DNA of 64,000 bases from Vibrio celticus (GTDB lineage: Bacteria; Pseudomonadota; Gammaproteobacteria; Enterobacterales; Vibrionaceae). The position numbers were made by a program, and so were the translations under genes. The DNA lies in the NCBI RefSeq assembly GCF_024347335.1, contig NZ_AP025464.1, positions 1 through 64,000 on the forward strand, written 5' to 3'. Below are positions 8,172-18,746 of the stretch, one piece after another. Position 1 is the stretch's first letter. Each line of letters opens with the position of its first letter. Below the pieces are notes generated by a model, which searched no databases, had not been told where the DNA came from, and saw only the letters and a list, made by a program, of their open reading frames with translations.

Positions 8172-10825
8172 CAGCACTCCTTATTCTGTATGAAAATGAG
8201 GAAGTCAAAATAATCAATAAGTTGCTTAATAATAAGCTCAAGATGGAGCCATAACGGCCACCTAAGCCGATAAGGGCGTATTGCAGCAGATAGGTTTCCA
8301 CTGGCTTCAACGTCAAAAATTTTCGCGTCAAATTTTTGTATTAATTGTCCCCATTGACCCCATGATGTTGAGTGAGAATTTCCCATCAATTTAATGGTAA
8401 TTGGTAGCAGATTGAGTGATTGGTAAACGCTCAAAGCGTTGTGTAACTCTCGATATTGGGTAATGTTTTGTTTTTGGCTCAGTAATCGATGAAATTTTTT
8501 GTATCGGTTTTGCATTCTTTTAATACTGTTGAGGGGCTTGGTGTGCCATGTGTCTAGGTGCAATAACAATGCCAGCCAAGCACTGGCTTCATTGGCCTGT
8601 GGTATAAATATGGCTGGAGTACATTGAGTGGATTGTAACCATGTAACCAACGCATTGTTGCAGTCTTTATCGTCAGCGTGATGGTGCAGCTTTACAAGCT
8701 CAGTCGTGTAAACAGAAAATGGTAGATTACTACCAATAGGGGTGGCGTTGTCGCTGAACGTTGGCGAAATATCGTAATTAGTGCTCACATCGCAATGGTG
8801 TTTGACCCAGTGACCGAGCGAGTCTAGATGAACAATACCAGTTAGGCTTCTGTCGTTTTCCGATTGAAATAGCTGCTTTTGACGCTCGAAACCATAATTT
8901 GAGTCTGAGGTCCAATAGCGAAGTGCAGCTTTGGTTGTGGTACGTGGTTTTGCGTTGATTACGATTGAAATCCAGTCTAATAGATGAAGGTAGCAGCTAA
9001 GGGTTGTGGCAGGTGAAGCGTGACCGAGTTGGCTGCTGACCCAACTGAGTATAGGAAAGTACGGTGATAATACCTGTCCACACATTTTAAAGGACTGTTT
9101 GACTCGTGCTCGTTGTTCAGCAGAGAAGAGAGCGTGTTGATTAAAGTAAAATTGCGGCTCAACGGGTGGTTGAAAGGCTATCATCGACAGTAAATAGACC
9201 CAGTTGTTGGCAGCACAGTGTCGCAGTGAATGAGTGACCAAGCTCTTCGAGTTCATCTTTTAGAAACGCGATAAAGTCACTTTCCTGATTTGCATACAGA
9301 TACGTATCAAAAGGGTGTTGTCTTCGTCTGGGGTCGATTTTAAAATGATTCGACGCCCGTTTATTAAGGTGCTGATGCTTTTAAGCACATGACTTGGAAT
9401 AAGCGCTAATGGGATTTTTCGAAGCGCGTTTTGAGATTTGCGCCTTTTATCAGCAGTGATATAAAGCAATCCTGTATTGAAATCGATGTCCGTTAATCGC
9501 AATGAAAGTGCTTCATCTTCTCTCAGACCTGCGTAGTAACAAAGCTGCATGAACACGATAATCGGAAGAGGGCTATGAGCGTGAGGTGGGTAATAGCGAA
9601 GACATAATGCATCAAACATTGCGGGTGGAATATAATGTGCTCGTGTTAGACCTTTACGATGAGAGAGTTCTAAAGCGTCCACCTCTATTTTAGGGAAATA
9701 ATCGAAATGGCGACAGTACATTAGGAATCGAATTACGGTACATTGGTCATCGCTGTTATTAAGTGCGTCGAGACCATATTGGCATCGGGCTTCAAACTCA
9801 TGCAGTGGCAAATTTAGCACTCCATCGCTAAATCCAGCTATTTCAATAAAACGACGAATAGCCGAGTGATAGGTGTGTAGTGAACCCACCGCGAGTATGG
9901 GTTTCCAGGGGGAGCCATGTAGAAAAAGGCTCGTTATCCAGTGAACGGGCAGTGCAAGTGCCCAATGGTGTTTTTCATTTTGTAGCTTCATTAAAGAATA
10001 TTTACAGTGCCTATATGCGGCACTTCTTCTATCTTGCCCTAAGGATTGAGTCTGAAATTGCTTAAGTGCTTTTCTAAGTCGTCGATGGGACTTTTTAATT
10101 ACGGAGTTGTCTTCACGGGTGAGAGCGTCATCCCAAATGATTTTATCTGTATTTGGGAATGTAGGCGATGGAATACTAGGCTCAGGATTTTCGACCACTC
10201 TTCCTGTAAATGCTCTCAAAAAGGTATGTGGCTTTACGGAATGATGCTTTGACCAAAGATGGTGTATTCCTGCACATTGGTCTAATAGGGACAAATTCTG
10301 GACCATCGCCTCAATGGATAGTGCCTCAATGAGTGTTGCAATGTGACGCGGACATTGAGATTGAGCGAACCTTTTCCAGGCTGTTATATTCTCTTTAAGA
10401 CACTTTTTTCGCCGTGAAGAACCTAGTTGTTTCATGGCCAATTGTACGCGCCTTAAAGCGGGAATAGCCTCTTCCACCACATAGATCCGCCGAGTAGAGT
10501 TGGGGAGTAACGCACTGACGACAGGGTAGGCACCTATAATAGTTTGCCATGCTTCATCAGGCAGCGTAATGAGTGCCTCTAACTCTTTCATCGTACTCAG
10601 TTCACATCGATAGGCCACGGTCAATATCGCATGACCTATGCTGGCACTCGATATTGATAAAGCGTGAATTAGTGGCGTTGGATGTTGGGTGGAAATTGAG
10701 AAGATTCTCTTTAAAGCCTCAATAAGCCCTATGGATGGGGTGGTGTCATTTATCAGCGGCTTTTCATCTCGAAGAGGCATAGAAACAGTGGCTCTTAATA
10801 AACCGGGTGCTGCTGTTGATGACAA
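8171..10825 (-). pseudogene. Large tyrosine recombinase with an in-frame UAA
   Basis: One reading frame of about 884 codons interrupted by a single TAA at 9260-9262. Upstream part (521 codons): helical N-terminal region, then the catalytic core with YYAGLREDEALSL (Arg of box I near residue 435) and TADKRRKSQNALRKIPL (likely catalytic Lys in the beta hairpin). Downstream part: VTHSLRHCAANNW (HxxR of box II) and SQLGHASPATTLSCYLHL (His and the Tyr nucleophile), followed by an unusual tail of about 280 residues rich in His and Leu. All catalytic residues are present, split by the stop. The stop is followed by AAG and then ATG, so a separate downstream start is possible. The start may be 10780 instead of 10825. 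Part of a seven-to-nine-gene operon. Confidence 0.7.
9260..9262 (-). other. In-frame UAA separating box I and box II of the recombinase
   Basis: Both flanking frames are the same frame. The codon context on the minus strand is CGT TTC TAA AAG ATG. A CAA (Gln) to TAA change is the simplest origin. Readthrough or reassembly of two polypeptides are alternatives. Confidence 0.8.
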
Positions 10826-11073
10826 TCACACAAAGTATCGAGTACGTGGGCGGTGGCACGTAGTTCATGCGCAGTTTCCGCTAGCATAGCCAGCGGCTTT
10901 GCGACTTTTTTAAGAAGGTTTTTGGGTAACTTTACATTTTTGGAAAATAGGCGTGATTCCATTTTATGCGCGCGATGAGTGACAATGATGAGTGCGTCTC
11001 TGACCTCTACAGGTTCAGCCTTAGTTAGCGCAGCGTTAATTTTGACAATCCACTCGTTTAGGCTCTCTGTCAT
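10795..11073 (-). CDS. Small helical protein of recombinase operon
   Basis: 92 codons. Predicted to be mostly helical (LNEWIVKINAALTKAEPVE, LLKKVAKPLAMLAETAHELR), charged, with a Cys/His-containing end CDCHQQQHPVY. No family recognised. Its ATG overlaps the upstream stop in the arrangement GCATGA, and its 3' end overlaps the upstream possible start of the large recombinase by 31 bases, so it is probably translationally coupled to both. It could be a regulator or structural helper. Confidence 0.5.
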   Translation of the reverse strand: MTESLNEWIVKINAALTKAEPVEVRDALIIVTHRAHKMESRLFSKNVKLPKNLLKKVAKPLAMLAETAHELRATAHVLDTLCDCHQQQHPVY

Positions 11074-13156
11074 GCGTATCTCTCACAGCTGTATTGCCGC
11101 ATTTGGTCAGTGACTATGACATCCCACTTTTCTACGGATTGCCAAAACCCAGTGGTCCTTGAATTTGCATTGCAATGCTTGACTCTTTTTTGCATACGCC
11201 GCTGTATTTCTATCGAAGTGCTTATTGAGCACAATGAAAATTCGGCTAAAGGATTCTGCCCACGTTTATAGTGATTCATTTTTTGATTGAGTTCACTTTG
11301 CTCGAATTCACTGTGGGGTTGTAGCGCCGTTTGGATAATTTGATGTGCACATAAGTGGCGAAGGCTGCCTGGGTCAATAGGCGCGAGGTATTTCGCTTAA
11401 ACGACTAATAATTTGAGGAGACACCGCTTGCCACAGGTCATCAATCAGTACAGACAAACAGGGTTCCTGAGAAGGGCGATAATGAGGGCAGAGAGTTTGA
11501 GAAAAATCCTGATAGTCTTGCAGTAGCTCTGATAACTCTTCAGATAGTACGAGTAGCCTTCTTTCTTCATTATGGTGTACTCGTTTATCTTGCACTACCA
11601 TGATGCCCGCAGTCCACGCGCAGTCTTTATCGAGGGGATAGGGGGCGTTAACGGGTCGCAGTGCAAATTCAACCGCAGTGCGGATATGCAAGTACAATCC
11701 AATTCGTTGTGAGTATTCTTCGCCAGAAATTGGTCTGTCCCGTTTTTTTATTGGCGAGAGCAATACTTCAAATAAGTCCCAAAAAAGCGAATCTCTGAGA
11801 GTAATCGCGCTGCCGCACTGCTGATGAAATGTGTCACCAAGAGTTGAGCCAGTGTCTGTTTGTGAAGACCAGTCAAGCTCATTGGGTACGCCAACAAGCG
11901 TTATAAAATTAAACCAATGCCGGTTAAGCAAAGATGAAAACGCGGATGTTTCAACATTCACATAGTGCATGAGCACGCTGCCATTTTGATTCAAGTAGTC
12001 GCTCCACACTGAAGGTAAAGATTGTGCGCAAAAGTGCTGAAAGGCGTGGAATAGAGCCGTTGGGGTTACTTTAAATGGAAAGACTGCTTTGCTTTCTTTT
12101 AGTAACGTTGAGAGCCATTGTTTTTGTTCATTAGTAGACTTCGCCAACGCTGATTCGATCGGGGTGTTGTGGCGCTTGCTGGGCGGCAACGCTCGCAATA
12201 TAAGATTCAACAGTGTCCCTAATGGCCAAGGGAGTTTGAGCTCAACGTAAGTTTGGGTCGAGTAGTACTGTTTGGCTCCCGGTGGAGCTTGCTTACCCTT
12301 GAACAAGTTGCGAGTAGATAATCGAAGTGAGGATGCACAGTCTCCTTTTTTATCAAGGATATAGGTAATACAGGAGTTTTCTGGGGAGTTGCCGAGTTTA
12401 TTGGCTTGATTGAATAATATGGGTACGCAATTAGTATTCCCTAAAAACAAGCGTAAGAAAAAAGAAACCAATGAACACGATCTTCAGTAAGCCGATTGAG
12501 TTGATTGCTAAAAGTTCAGGGCAGTGATGAGTTAGCCAGCATTGCAATTCGCTCGGTGTTAGTGCTGCCATACTCATTGGCAGTTTTTGGTTGTTTCGAG
12601 CAATGGCGTTCTCAACTCCAACTCGATGAAATTGATATTGTCTCTTTGCTTGATCGTGGGTTAATGAAGGTGAGCCTTTGAATGTGGGATTGTCTAATTC
12701 ATAAAAAGCACTTTTTTCATTGCCATCTGTATCCACGGGTGTACAAACAGTGATTGATTGACCCAGCGCTGTCGTCATGATGTCTTTATATTCATTGTCA
12801 CTTTGGTATGGATGGTATGGCTTTCGCTTTCGAGTTGGATGAGGTGGAGTTATAAAGTAGTGACTGAACCGACGCAACTCTGGGTATGAGAGGCATAAGT
12901 TCGATAGCTCAATTTGAGAGTGCCCTTTAATGTCGTTTACTGTGAAGGGCTGCTTTTGAGATAATGTTCGCCTTGCATTATCAAAGTCCAACAATTGCTC
13001 ATAAGTAAGATTTTCAACGCAGAGTTGCAATCGTGCTAGCAGCCAAAGCCAAGTACTCTTCTGCTCTTTATCTGGCATGGAGTAGATAAAAAGCAGTGTG
13101 CTGTAGAGTGGGTAGTCGGTGAGGTGCGTATTTAATTCAGACCTTTCGCATTGCAT
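11070..13156 (-). pseudogene. Tyrosine-recombinase-fold protein lacking a clear nucleophile, frameshifted
   Basis: Three open pieces join with two single-base shifts. Piece 1 (13156-12431) is a helical N-terminal region ending in LLKIVFIGFFF. The shift lies in a T6 run near 12455. Piece 2 (to 11374) contains LHIRTAVEFALRPVNAPYPL, which looks like box I with its Arg, and VVQDKRVHHNEERRLLVLS, which looks like the hairpin Lys region. The second shift lies near 11380. Piece 3 then reads YLAPIDPGSLRHLCAHQII, matching box II (LRH), and KMNHYKRGQNPLAEFSL at the position where recombinases have GHxxxTTxxYxH. No Tyr is found there, Phe being in its place. About 690 residues in all. Catalysis is doubtful even without the frameshifts; a partner role for the larger recombinase is possible. 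The family reading is my inference from motif spacing. Confidence 0.5.
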
Positions 13157-13518
13157 GAAATTGTTTCGATATCTTGATTGTGAATAGACATGCTATAGGT
13201 TAGTTCATCAATGCACTCTTTCAATCGAGATACTTGATTCCGCTGCAGTTGGTTAGGGGTGTTTGCAAGTTGAACATGAATGTCCAACCAGTGATGAATG
13301 ATGCTGTGATACGAATCGACAAAACGAACGTTCTCTGGAGTAGGGCACAATTGCCATAAATGATTGAGGCTCACCCGTCTATGTTCAATGGTCAGAGTGC
13401 TTAACAATTCGGGAGATAGGAAACGTAGATAGGCACCGGATTGAATTAGATGGGCTGGAAATACGTCGAATTGTTGCAGAAACCACATATTAATCTCCCG
13501 ATCATTCGATAGCGTCAT
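13132..13518 (-). CDS. Unrecognised small protein of recombinase operon
   Basis: 128 codons starting MTLSNDREINMWFLQQFDVF. The start overlaps the upstream gene by 17 bases, but a second ATG at 13488 follows a CGGGAG ribosome-binding sequence and is an equally good start. The protein is alpha-helical with LRFLSPELLSTLTIEHRRVS and WLDIHVQLANTPNQLQRNQ. The 3' end overlaps the next gene by 25 bases. No family recognised. Confidence 0.5.
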   Translation of the reverse strand: MTLSNDREINMWFLQQFDVFPAHLIQSGAYLRFLSPELLSTLTIEHRRVSLNHLWQLCPTPENVRFVDSYHSIIHHWLDIHVQLANTPNQLQRNQVSRLKECIDELTYSMSIHNQDIETISCNAKGLN

Positions 13519-13987
13519 TTGAAGGGATTTGTCGCGTTGCGTTTTCCCACGTGAAGGTCTTGGATTCGGTATGCTCTTTCGAGGAAGTTTCTAGTGATGT
13601 GGTTAATTGTTTTCGATGCCGATGCAACGAACTTCGCTCACAATTTATAAGTTGTGCCCATTGTTTTTGGCTTAAGAGGGGAGAGTAGCCACTGTTGATT
13701 TGCTCTTTCCATTTTTGTTCGAGTCCATAGAGATCTTTATTATTTATGGAAGGCAGGTGTTTCAGGATGAGCCGTGTATAGATATGTTGGTCAACTTCAG
13801 CGATGCTCTTGACTGCTTCAACGGTGATCGAGGCTATTTTCGTTTCTGGATAATGAGAACGAAGCCAGAGGATTTCATCGAGGTACTCGACAGGGTAGAG
13901 TTTTCTTTTGTATTTAACGACTTTAATTGGACTGATGCAGGCGAGAAGGGGGTCTAAAGCGTGTGGATGTGCAGTAAGGTGATTCAA
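13502..13987 (-). CDS. First gene of recombinase operon, possible HTH protein
   Basis: 161 codons. The segment LLSQKQWAQLINCERSSLHR followed by HRKQLTTS near residues 104-130 resembles a helix-turn-helix in which RSSLHRHR is the recognition helix. Upstream is KYKRKLYPVEYLDEILWLRS. No signal or membrane segment. As promoter-proximal gene it could be the regulator of the operon or a DNA-targeting factor. Overlaps the next gene by 17 bases. Family not recognised. Confidence 0.5.
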   Translation of the reverse strand: MNHLTAHPHALDPLLACISPIKVVKYKRKLYPVEYLDEILWLRSHYPETKIASITVEAVKSIAEVDQHIYTRLILKHLPSINNKDLYGLEQKWKEQINSGYSPLLSQKQWAQLINCERSSLHRHRKQLTTSLETSSKEHTESKTFTWENATRQIPSNDAIE

Positions 13988-14353
13988 GTAACGAGCGATT
14001 TCGTCATTTGGGTAAATAGCAGCTTGGATTTTGAGTTTTCAACTGAGACTGTTGTTACCATAAATGGGCCTACTTAACAGTATTATGTAACATCTATGCT
14101 ATCAGACTTATTTATGAGATATAAGAGGTGTTGGTTAAATTGTGACCATGAGCGAAGAAATGTACTGTTAGTATAAAAAAACAGCGAAATTTATGCTCTG
14201 AAACGCCCCCAGGATGTGGTAAAAATGACACAATGAACCTCAGGTTTATGTTCAATTCTTTCAATTTTTGTTATTTTATTTATTGTCCCAATTTCGCCCC
14301 AAATAAAGATGACGCCATGTTAAGTGATTGAAATATAAAGGCTTGAATTCTAG
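13988..14353. other. Non-coding leader and probable right end of the recombinase element
   Basis: No open frame of note. This stretch should contain the minus-strand promoter of the operon and the junction with tdh at about 14351-14354. It is AT-rich, with TAAAAAAACAG and TTATTTTATTTATTG tracts and a CGCCCCAAATAAAG motif echoed at 14630-14640 on the other side of the tdh tail. No att repeat could be fixed by eye. Confidence 0.4.
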
Positions 14354-14518
14354 GTTCGTGAGATGTTCGAAACTTGGTACAAGATGGCTTCACTAATCCA
14401 ATCTGGCCTAGATTTGACGCCAATTATCACGCATCACTTCAAGGTTGATGACTTCCAAGCAGGCTTCGACGCTATGCGTAGCGGGCTTTCTGGCAAAGTT
14501 ATCCTTGATTGGGAATAA
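14354..14518 (+). pseudogene. tdh: L-threonine 3-dehydrogenase, last 55 codons
   Basis: Reads REMFETWYKMASLIQSGLDL, TPIITHHFKVDDFQAGFD and AMRSGLSGKVILDWE before TAA, the conserved end of bacterial threonine dehydrogenase (a zinc-dependent NAD enzyme). A TAG lies directly upstream in frame and the remaining roughly 290 codons are absent from the window. The first codon GTT corresponds to a Gly in intact proteins, so the junction lies there. The neighbouring element probably disrupted the gene. Confidence 0.85.
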
Positions 14519-14859
14519 GTGAAAATCTAAAAAGGTTTGACGTTTTATTAATGGTGGCTTTACTGGGTACGACCACAGTGAAATGGCAGATATAGCCCCA
14601 TTTAACCCTCAAAAAAGCCCCAATTTAGCCCCAAAACTCGATGGAATCGCCCCATTAAATTTTTGGGGCTTTTATGTGTTTTATTATTTAATTTCAGATG
14701 TTTATAAGATTTTCTTGAACGTATCCGCTTTCAATGAAGTGGGCTGCCTAAATTTCATCTTCACAGGTAACTGCCCGCTCTGTTAACTCACTAATTCGAT
14801 GGTATGCCCCACACCGACGCTAAAATTAGCTATGTCGTAGTAGATTTAGAGCTGCCATC
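14519..14859. other. Intergenic stretch with long inverted repeat
   Basis: No convincing gene. Contains the inverted repeat described at 14613-14673 and several GCCCCA words. Confidence 0.4.
14613..14673. repeat. GCCCC inverted repeat, terminator-like
   Basis: AAAAGCCCCAATTTA at 14613 and TAAATTTTTGGGGCTTTT at 14656 can form a stem of 14 or more pairs around a 28-base spacer that itself contains two GCCCC words. The T-rich exit suggests a bidirectional terminator. Confidence 0.55.
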
Positions 14860-15660
14860 ATGTCCGCTATAACAGTTATTGGTATATATCTCGGGAAGTC
14901 GGTTTTCCATCTCATTGGTCATGACCATTCTGGCCGCGAAATTTACCGACACAAATTGAGCCGAGTTTAGCTCGTTCAATTCATCTCCCAACAAGAAACG
15001 ACAACCATAGCAATGGAAGCCTGTTGTGGTGCACATTGGCTAGCTCGAAGATGCCAAGAATATGGTCATAATGTTAAGCTGATACCAGCACAGTATGTAA
15101 AGCCATTCGTTAAGAGCCACAAGAATGACTTCATTGATGCTGACGCTGCTACGAGACCTAATATGAGATTTGTTTCTGCTAAGAGTGAACAAGCTCAAAT
15201 TAGTACGGTTATTTGGAGAATCAGAACGGGATATATTCGCGAAAGAACCTCATGCATGAATAGAATTGGTTCCATCTTGCTAGAGTTTGGCATCAGCTTT
15301 CCTCGTGACCATGCCAATATGAAAAAGTTGTTCCAGTGGCTAGAAGATAAAGATGCAGTAATCCCACCTCTGCTCATTCTAGAACTTCGCGATCAACTGG
15401 ATTATTACAACCAATCAAATGAAAAAATTACAGCTCAAGACCAAAAGTTAATCGAACTTAATAAAGAAAACGAGCTGTATGCTTTGCTTCAAACAATACC
15501 AGTTGTAGGCCCGATGACAGCTTCGTGTTGTTTGTCTTCTGTAGGTGATCCAAAAGACTTTGCCAATGGGCGAAAATTTGCTGCATGTATAGGGTTAGTG
15601 CCGTTTCAATGTATCCGCCACATGAACCCACGGGGCGACTTGTCAGTGTTTGAAGTTCCA
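14860..15660 (+). pseudogene. IS110-family transposase, inactivated
   Basis: Starts MSAITVIGIYLGKSVFHLIG. Intact members read GIDLGK, so the first catalytic Asp is changed to Tyr. A TAG follows at codon 33 (probably a CAG Gln). The open remainder shows EACCGAHWLARRC, HKNDFIDADA (DEDD core), then the C-terminal domain QTIPVVGPMTASCCLSSVGD and GRKFAACIGLVP with a missing serine-rich end. The C-terminus is cut at 15660, where an IS66 fragment begins. IS110 enzymes are bridge-RNA guided recombinases; this one is dead. Confidence 0.8.
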
Positions 15661-16603
15661 AGGTAGGAGTGCGTCGATATCAGGCTCAGCTTTCGCTAAT
15701 TCTTTCATGCACTTGACCATGTTGTCGTAGAGGATAAGGCCGTTGGCTTTCGCGGTCTCGATGATGCTGTAAAGCATCGCGCTCGCATCAGCACCGTTTG
15801 TTGTGTTGGAGAATAGTCAATTTTTCCTACCAATGACCACTGCCCGAGCGTGTATTTTATCGCTTTGGCTAATGGGCTAGAGCCTATCACCTTCTGGGTT
15901 GTCTCCATTGGTACAGCTCATCCAGTATCCGCTTGGCATACGCTTGACGCTCTGCTTTTCGTTCTTCGACAGGCACTCCTTTTAAGCGTGATTCTATCCC
16001 GTAGAGTTTTTGGATTTTAGCTAGCGCTTTATCGACCTTGCCCGATTTACCTTTCCCTTGAAGCTTCTTCGCGTCCATGAACTTGCGACGAGCATGCGCT
16101 AAGCCCCCCCCCCCCACACATTGGTAACTTGATGAAGTCCATCATAAGCCGCGTAGCCATCGGTTTGTAGATAACCGCTGTAGTCACCTAAAAAGTCCAC
16201 GGGACACGCCCTCGCGCAACTGTTTTGATAGTCGTACAAGGCGATATTTTTCACATTTGGCAGTGCCGCTTCGGACGAGTCAACTCCTGAGCAGTAGAGC
16301 CACATATAACACTTCTTCTCTTCTTTGAGCACATTGAGCGGCGTTTCATCCGCTTGAACCACCACCAGCTGAAGTAGGTGCTCTTTCAAAGCGACATACA
16401 GTGGGGCGAACTTCTCGCTGGCTTGGATGACCCACCTTGCCATCGTGGTGCGTGATAACTCGATACCGGACTGGGTAAACAGCGATTCTTGGCGATAAAG
16501 CGGCATCGCGTATTGGTATTTACCAAGAATGATGTTGGCCAGCAAGCTTTCTGTAGCGAAGCTTTTAGGGATGAGACTCTGAGGGGATGGCTCCACCTAG
16601 ATG
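15655..16603 (-). pseudogene. IS66-family transposase (TnpC) remnant
   Basis: Three open pieces in different frames. The first (16596-16099) has MPLYRQESLFTQSGIELSRT, VVVQADETPLNVL (catalytic Asp) and YLQTDGYAAYDGLH. A run of twelve C at 16104-16115 then shifts the frame into AHARRKFMDAKKLQ, KLYGIESRLKGVPVEERKAE. A second shift near 15900 leads to SSPLAKAIKYTLGQWSLV and a third to DASAMLYSIIETAKANGL and PDIDALLPW. The N-terminal third is missing. Typical IS66 TnpC is about 510 residues. Confidence 0.8.
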
Positions 16604-16675
16604 TAATTAAAAGTCAGAGTAGAGGTTATGTGTATTGGTGACAAATAGTTAACTGAGGATACCGAGAAAAATATA

Positions 16676-16700
16676 GCCAGCTCTTGGTGAAAGAGCTGGC
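16676..16700 (-). terminator. Terminator of the uxaC/heparinase operon
   Basis: GCCAGCTCTT and AAGAGCTGGC pair around GGTGA. On the minus strand the exit reads TATATTTTTC. It lies 8 bases beyond the stop of the heparinase-like gene. Confidence 0.75.
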
Positions 16701-16707
16701 CTTATCG

Positions 16708-18746
16708 TTATTCGTTGAGTGCCAGATTGTCGCTTTCAGGCTGCCAACTTTGAGTCCGCAAAGAATGCGAATACAAATTGTAGGTGATGGTGGTTTTGTT
16801 GCCATCTTGGTTGATACTGAATGTGATTTCGGTGTCGCTCCAAGAGATATCTTCAAGCAGGAGAACTGCATTTTGCGATAGGTCGTGAAGTACCATGGTG
16901 TTTAGCATGGTCGCATTGGAGCGAACCAGGGTATACGCGAGATTCGATGTTGCTGGGTTATCTGGCGCTTCACCAATCAAGACATCACACGGCGAACTGA
17001 ATACCATCTTCTGGCTAAATGGCGTTTGTCCTTCAATGGCGTAGCGATGGGAGTGCGCTGAAACCGAACTCAACTGATGTGTATTGGTCATTCGGTTGAG
17101 TGCGCCTGGCAACGGGTTAGCGCAAACCTCAAAGCTGTCCGTTTCGGTATGTTCACCGCGAATATGGTAGGTCAAATCCAACTGTTGCTGATGCGGATTG
17201 GCTATCAGGTTTGCTTCTACATACGCTTCGCCAACACAGAACAAGATACGCCTGAACATGACGTTCTGATATGACTGGCTATCCCACTGCTCGATGGTGT
17301 GGCTATCGACTTCTGCTGCTGGTTGATTCCAATCGGCAAGCGTATCTATGACTTTGCAAATTGGAGAGTCAGAGAAGTGAAGTAACGTTGGATCGATTGG
17401 CGATTGGTTCTGCTGATTCACAACAAGGGTGTTGTGCGTGGCGGTATTCTTGTAATAGCCATAGTGCAGCTCTGCGCCATACCCGGTGGTACCGATATCG
17501 GGCAGTATCTCTTTGCCATTACGAACAATGATCAAGCCTAATCGATCGTAGTGATCGTGTTCGCCACCATAAGGACTATGCTTAACAAGCAGAGAATGGT
17601 CATTGCTTTGGTCGTAATGAATCGTCACGCCCGCCTGAGCGGTGTGGATAGATTGACATTGCAGTGGCGCAGCCTTTGGAAGTTCATCCACACCGTAAAG
17701 TAGAGCATCGATGTTATCTCTTGAGATATTTTGATAGATGCTAGTAAGAACACTCGCAAACTCATCACAAGGGTACTGCGCGTAGGCAAACTCAAACAGG
17801 TGTGAGTGAGCAATGCGCCTTGGCCGGCAATACAGTCATTGAGACGCGGGAAGTCGCCCGTATTAAGTACCAAGTTTAGTGGAAACTTGAGCATCTTAAC
17901 AAAGTTAGAGTTGGAGCTCACGGAATGAGGCGTTGAGTAGGCGATTTTTTCAAAGTTTAACAGCGCTTGTAAGGCGTAGTAGTGATAGTGAATTGAGCCC
18001 TCAAACCACATTCCCTCTTCTGAGCAGCCGTGGTTAAGTTGATAGTGGATACCGTAGTTAGTATTCAGAGCAAAATCGATGTAGCGGCTCTCTTCGAGGA
18101 TCAACCCAATCACACCAATGGTGGCGTTGATTTTCATTTCATGGTTGTGTAGCTGGTCAGTTCGGTATTCCATCAAAAACTCAGCCCCTTCACGAAGTAG
18201 GCGCTGCTCGATGTATGACTGCTCGTCTAGTGACAGTTGCTCATGAATGAAGTCATAACCGCGAGCAAGATCCAAGTGGCAGTTTGCCTCACATAAAGTC
18301 TGTGCATTCGCTTTGCCAGGACCGTTGTAGGGGATGCCACCATGAACTTCGTAGTCCGGATAGTATTTAGCGGATTGAAGCAAGATGTCTTTAACCTTAT
18401 CGAAGAAACGTTGTTCTCCAGTCAGTTTCCAAAGCAAGCCAAGATCGTAGCACGCTTTTGCATTCAGGCCATTTAGCCATCGCCACCAGGCGCCATCATA
18501 TGGTTCACCCGTGAACGCTTTACCGTCAACTGAGCAGCAGTGCGAGAGTGGCTTTTCACGATCCCACGTTAGGCGAACGCCATGCTCAGGGCAAAAGTAA
18601 TACAGGTTCCAGGTCGCACGACCGTCGGGCGGAACCAAGGTATCGTTATTGAGCACAACATGATTGTCTTCTATGAGTTGGGCGATAGTTTGCTCAGAAG
18701 CGCGCTGTTTGATGGATTGAATTTGTTGTTCGCTAAACTGGATCAT
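16708..18746 (-). pseudogene. Heparinase II/III family polysaccharide lyase, single frameshift
   Basis: Two frames join near 17820. N-terminal alpha-toroid part (18746 on): GRATWNLYYFCPEHGVRLTW, ARGYDFIHEQLS, NHEMKINATIGVIGLIL (the conserved Asn-His-Glu helix) and RLNDCIAG. After a one-base shift the chain would continue RIAHSHLFEFAYAQYPCDEF, then the beta-sandwich domain with SPYGGEHDHYDRLGLIIV, LPDIGTTGYG and ATHNTLVVN, hallmark motifs of the heparinase II/III fold. No signal peptide is seen, so it would act on imported oligosaccharides in the cytoplasm. About 690 residues if repaired. ATG overlaps the uxaC stop. Substrate not deducible; unsaturated uronate oligomers fit the context. Confidence 0.8.

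Noticed and set aside
6923..14350. Firm assignment of the recombinase operon to a known element class
   Set aside because: Gene content recalls multi-recombinase elements, but no end repeats or diagnostic sequence could be confirmed by eye.
15013..15666. Active IS110 transposase
   Set aside because: The catalytic Asp is replaced by Tyr, a stop lies at codon 33 and the C-terminus is cut by IS66 sequence.
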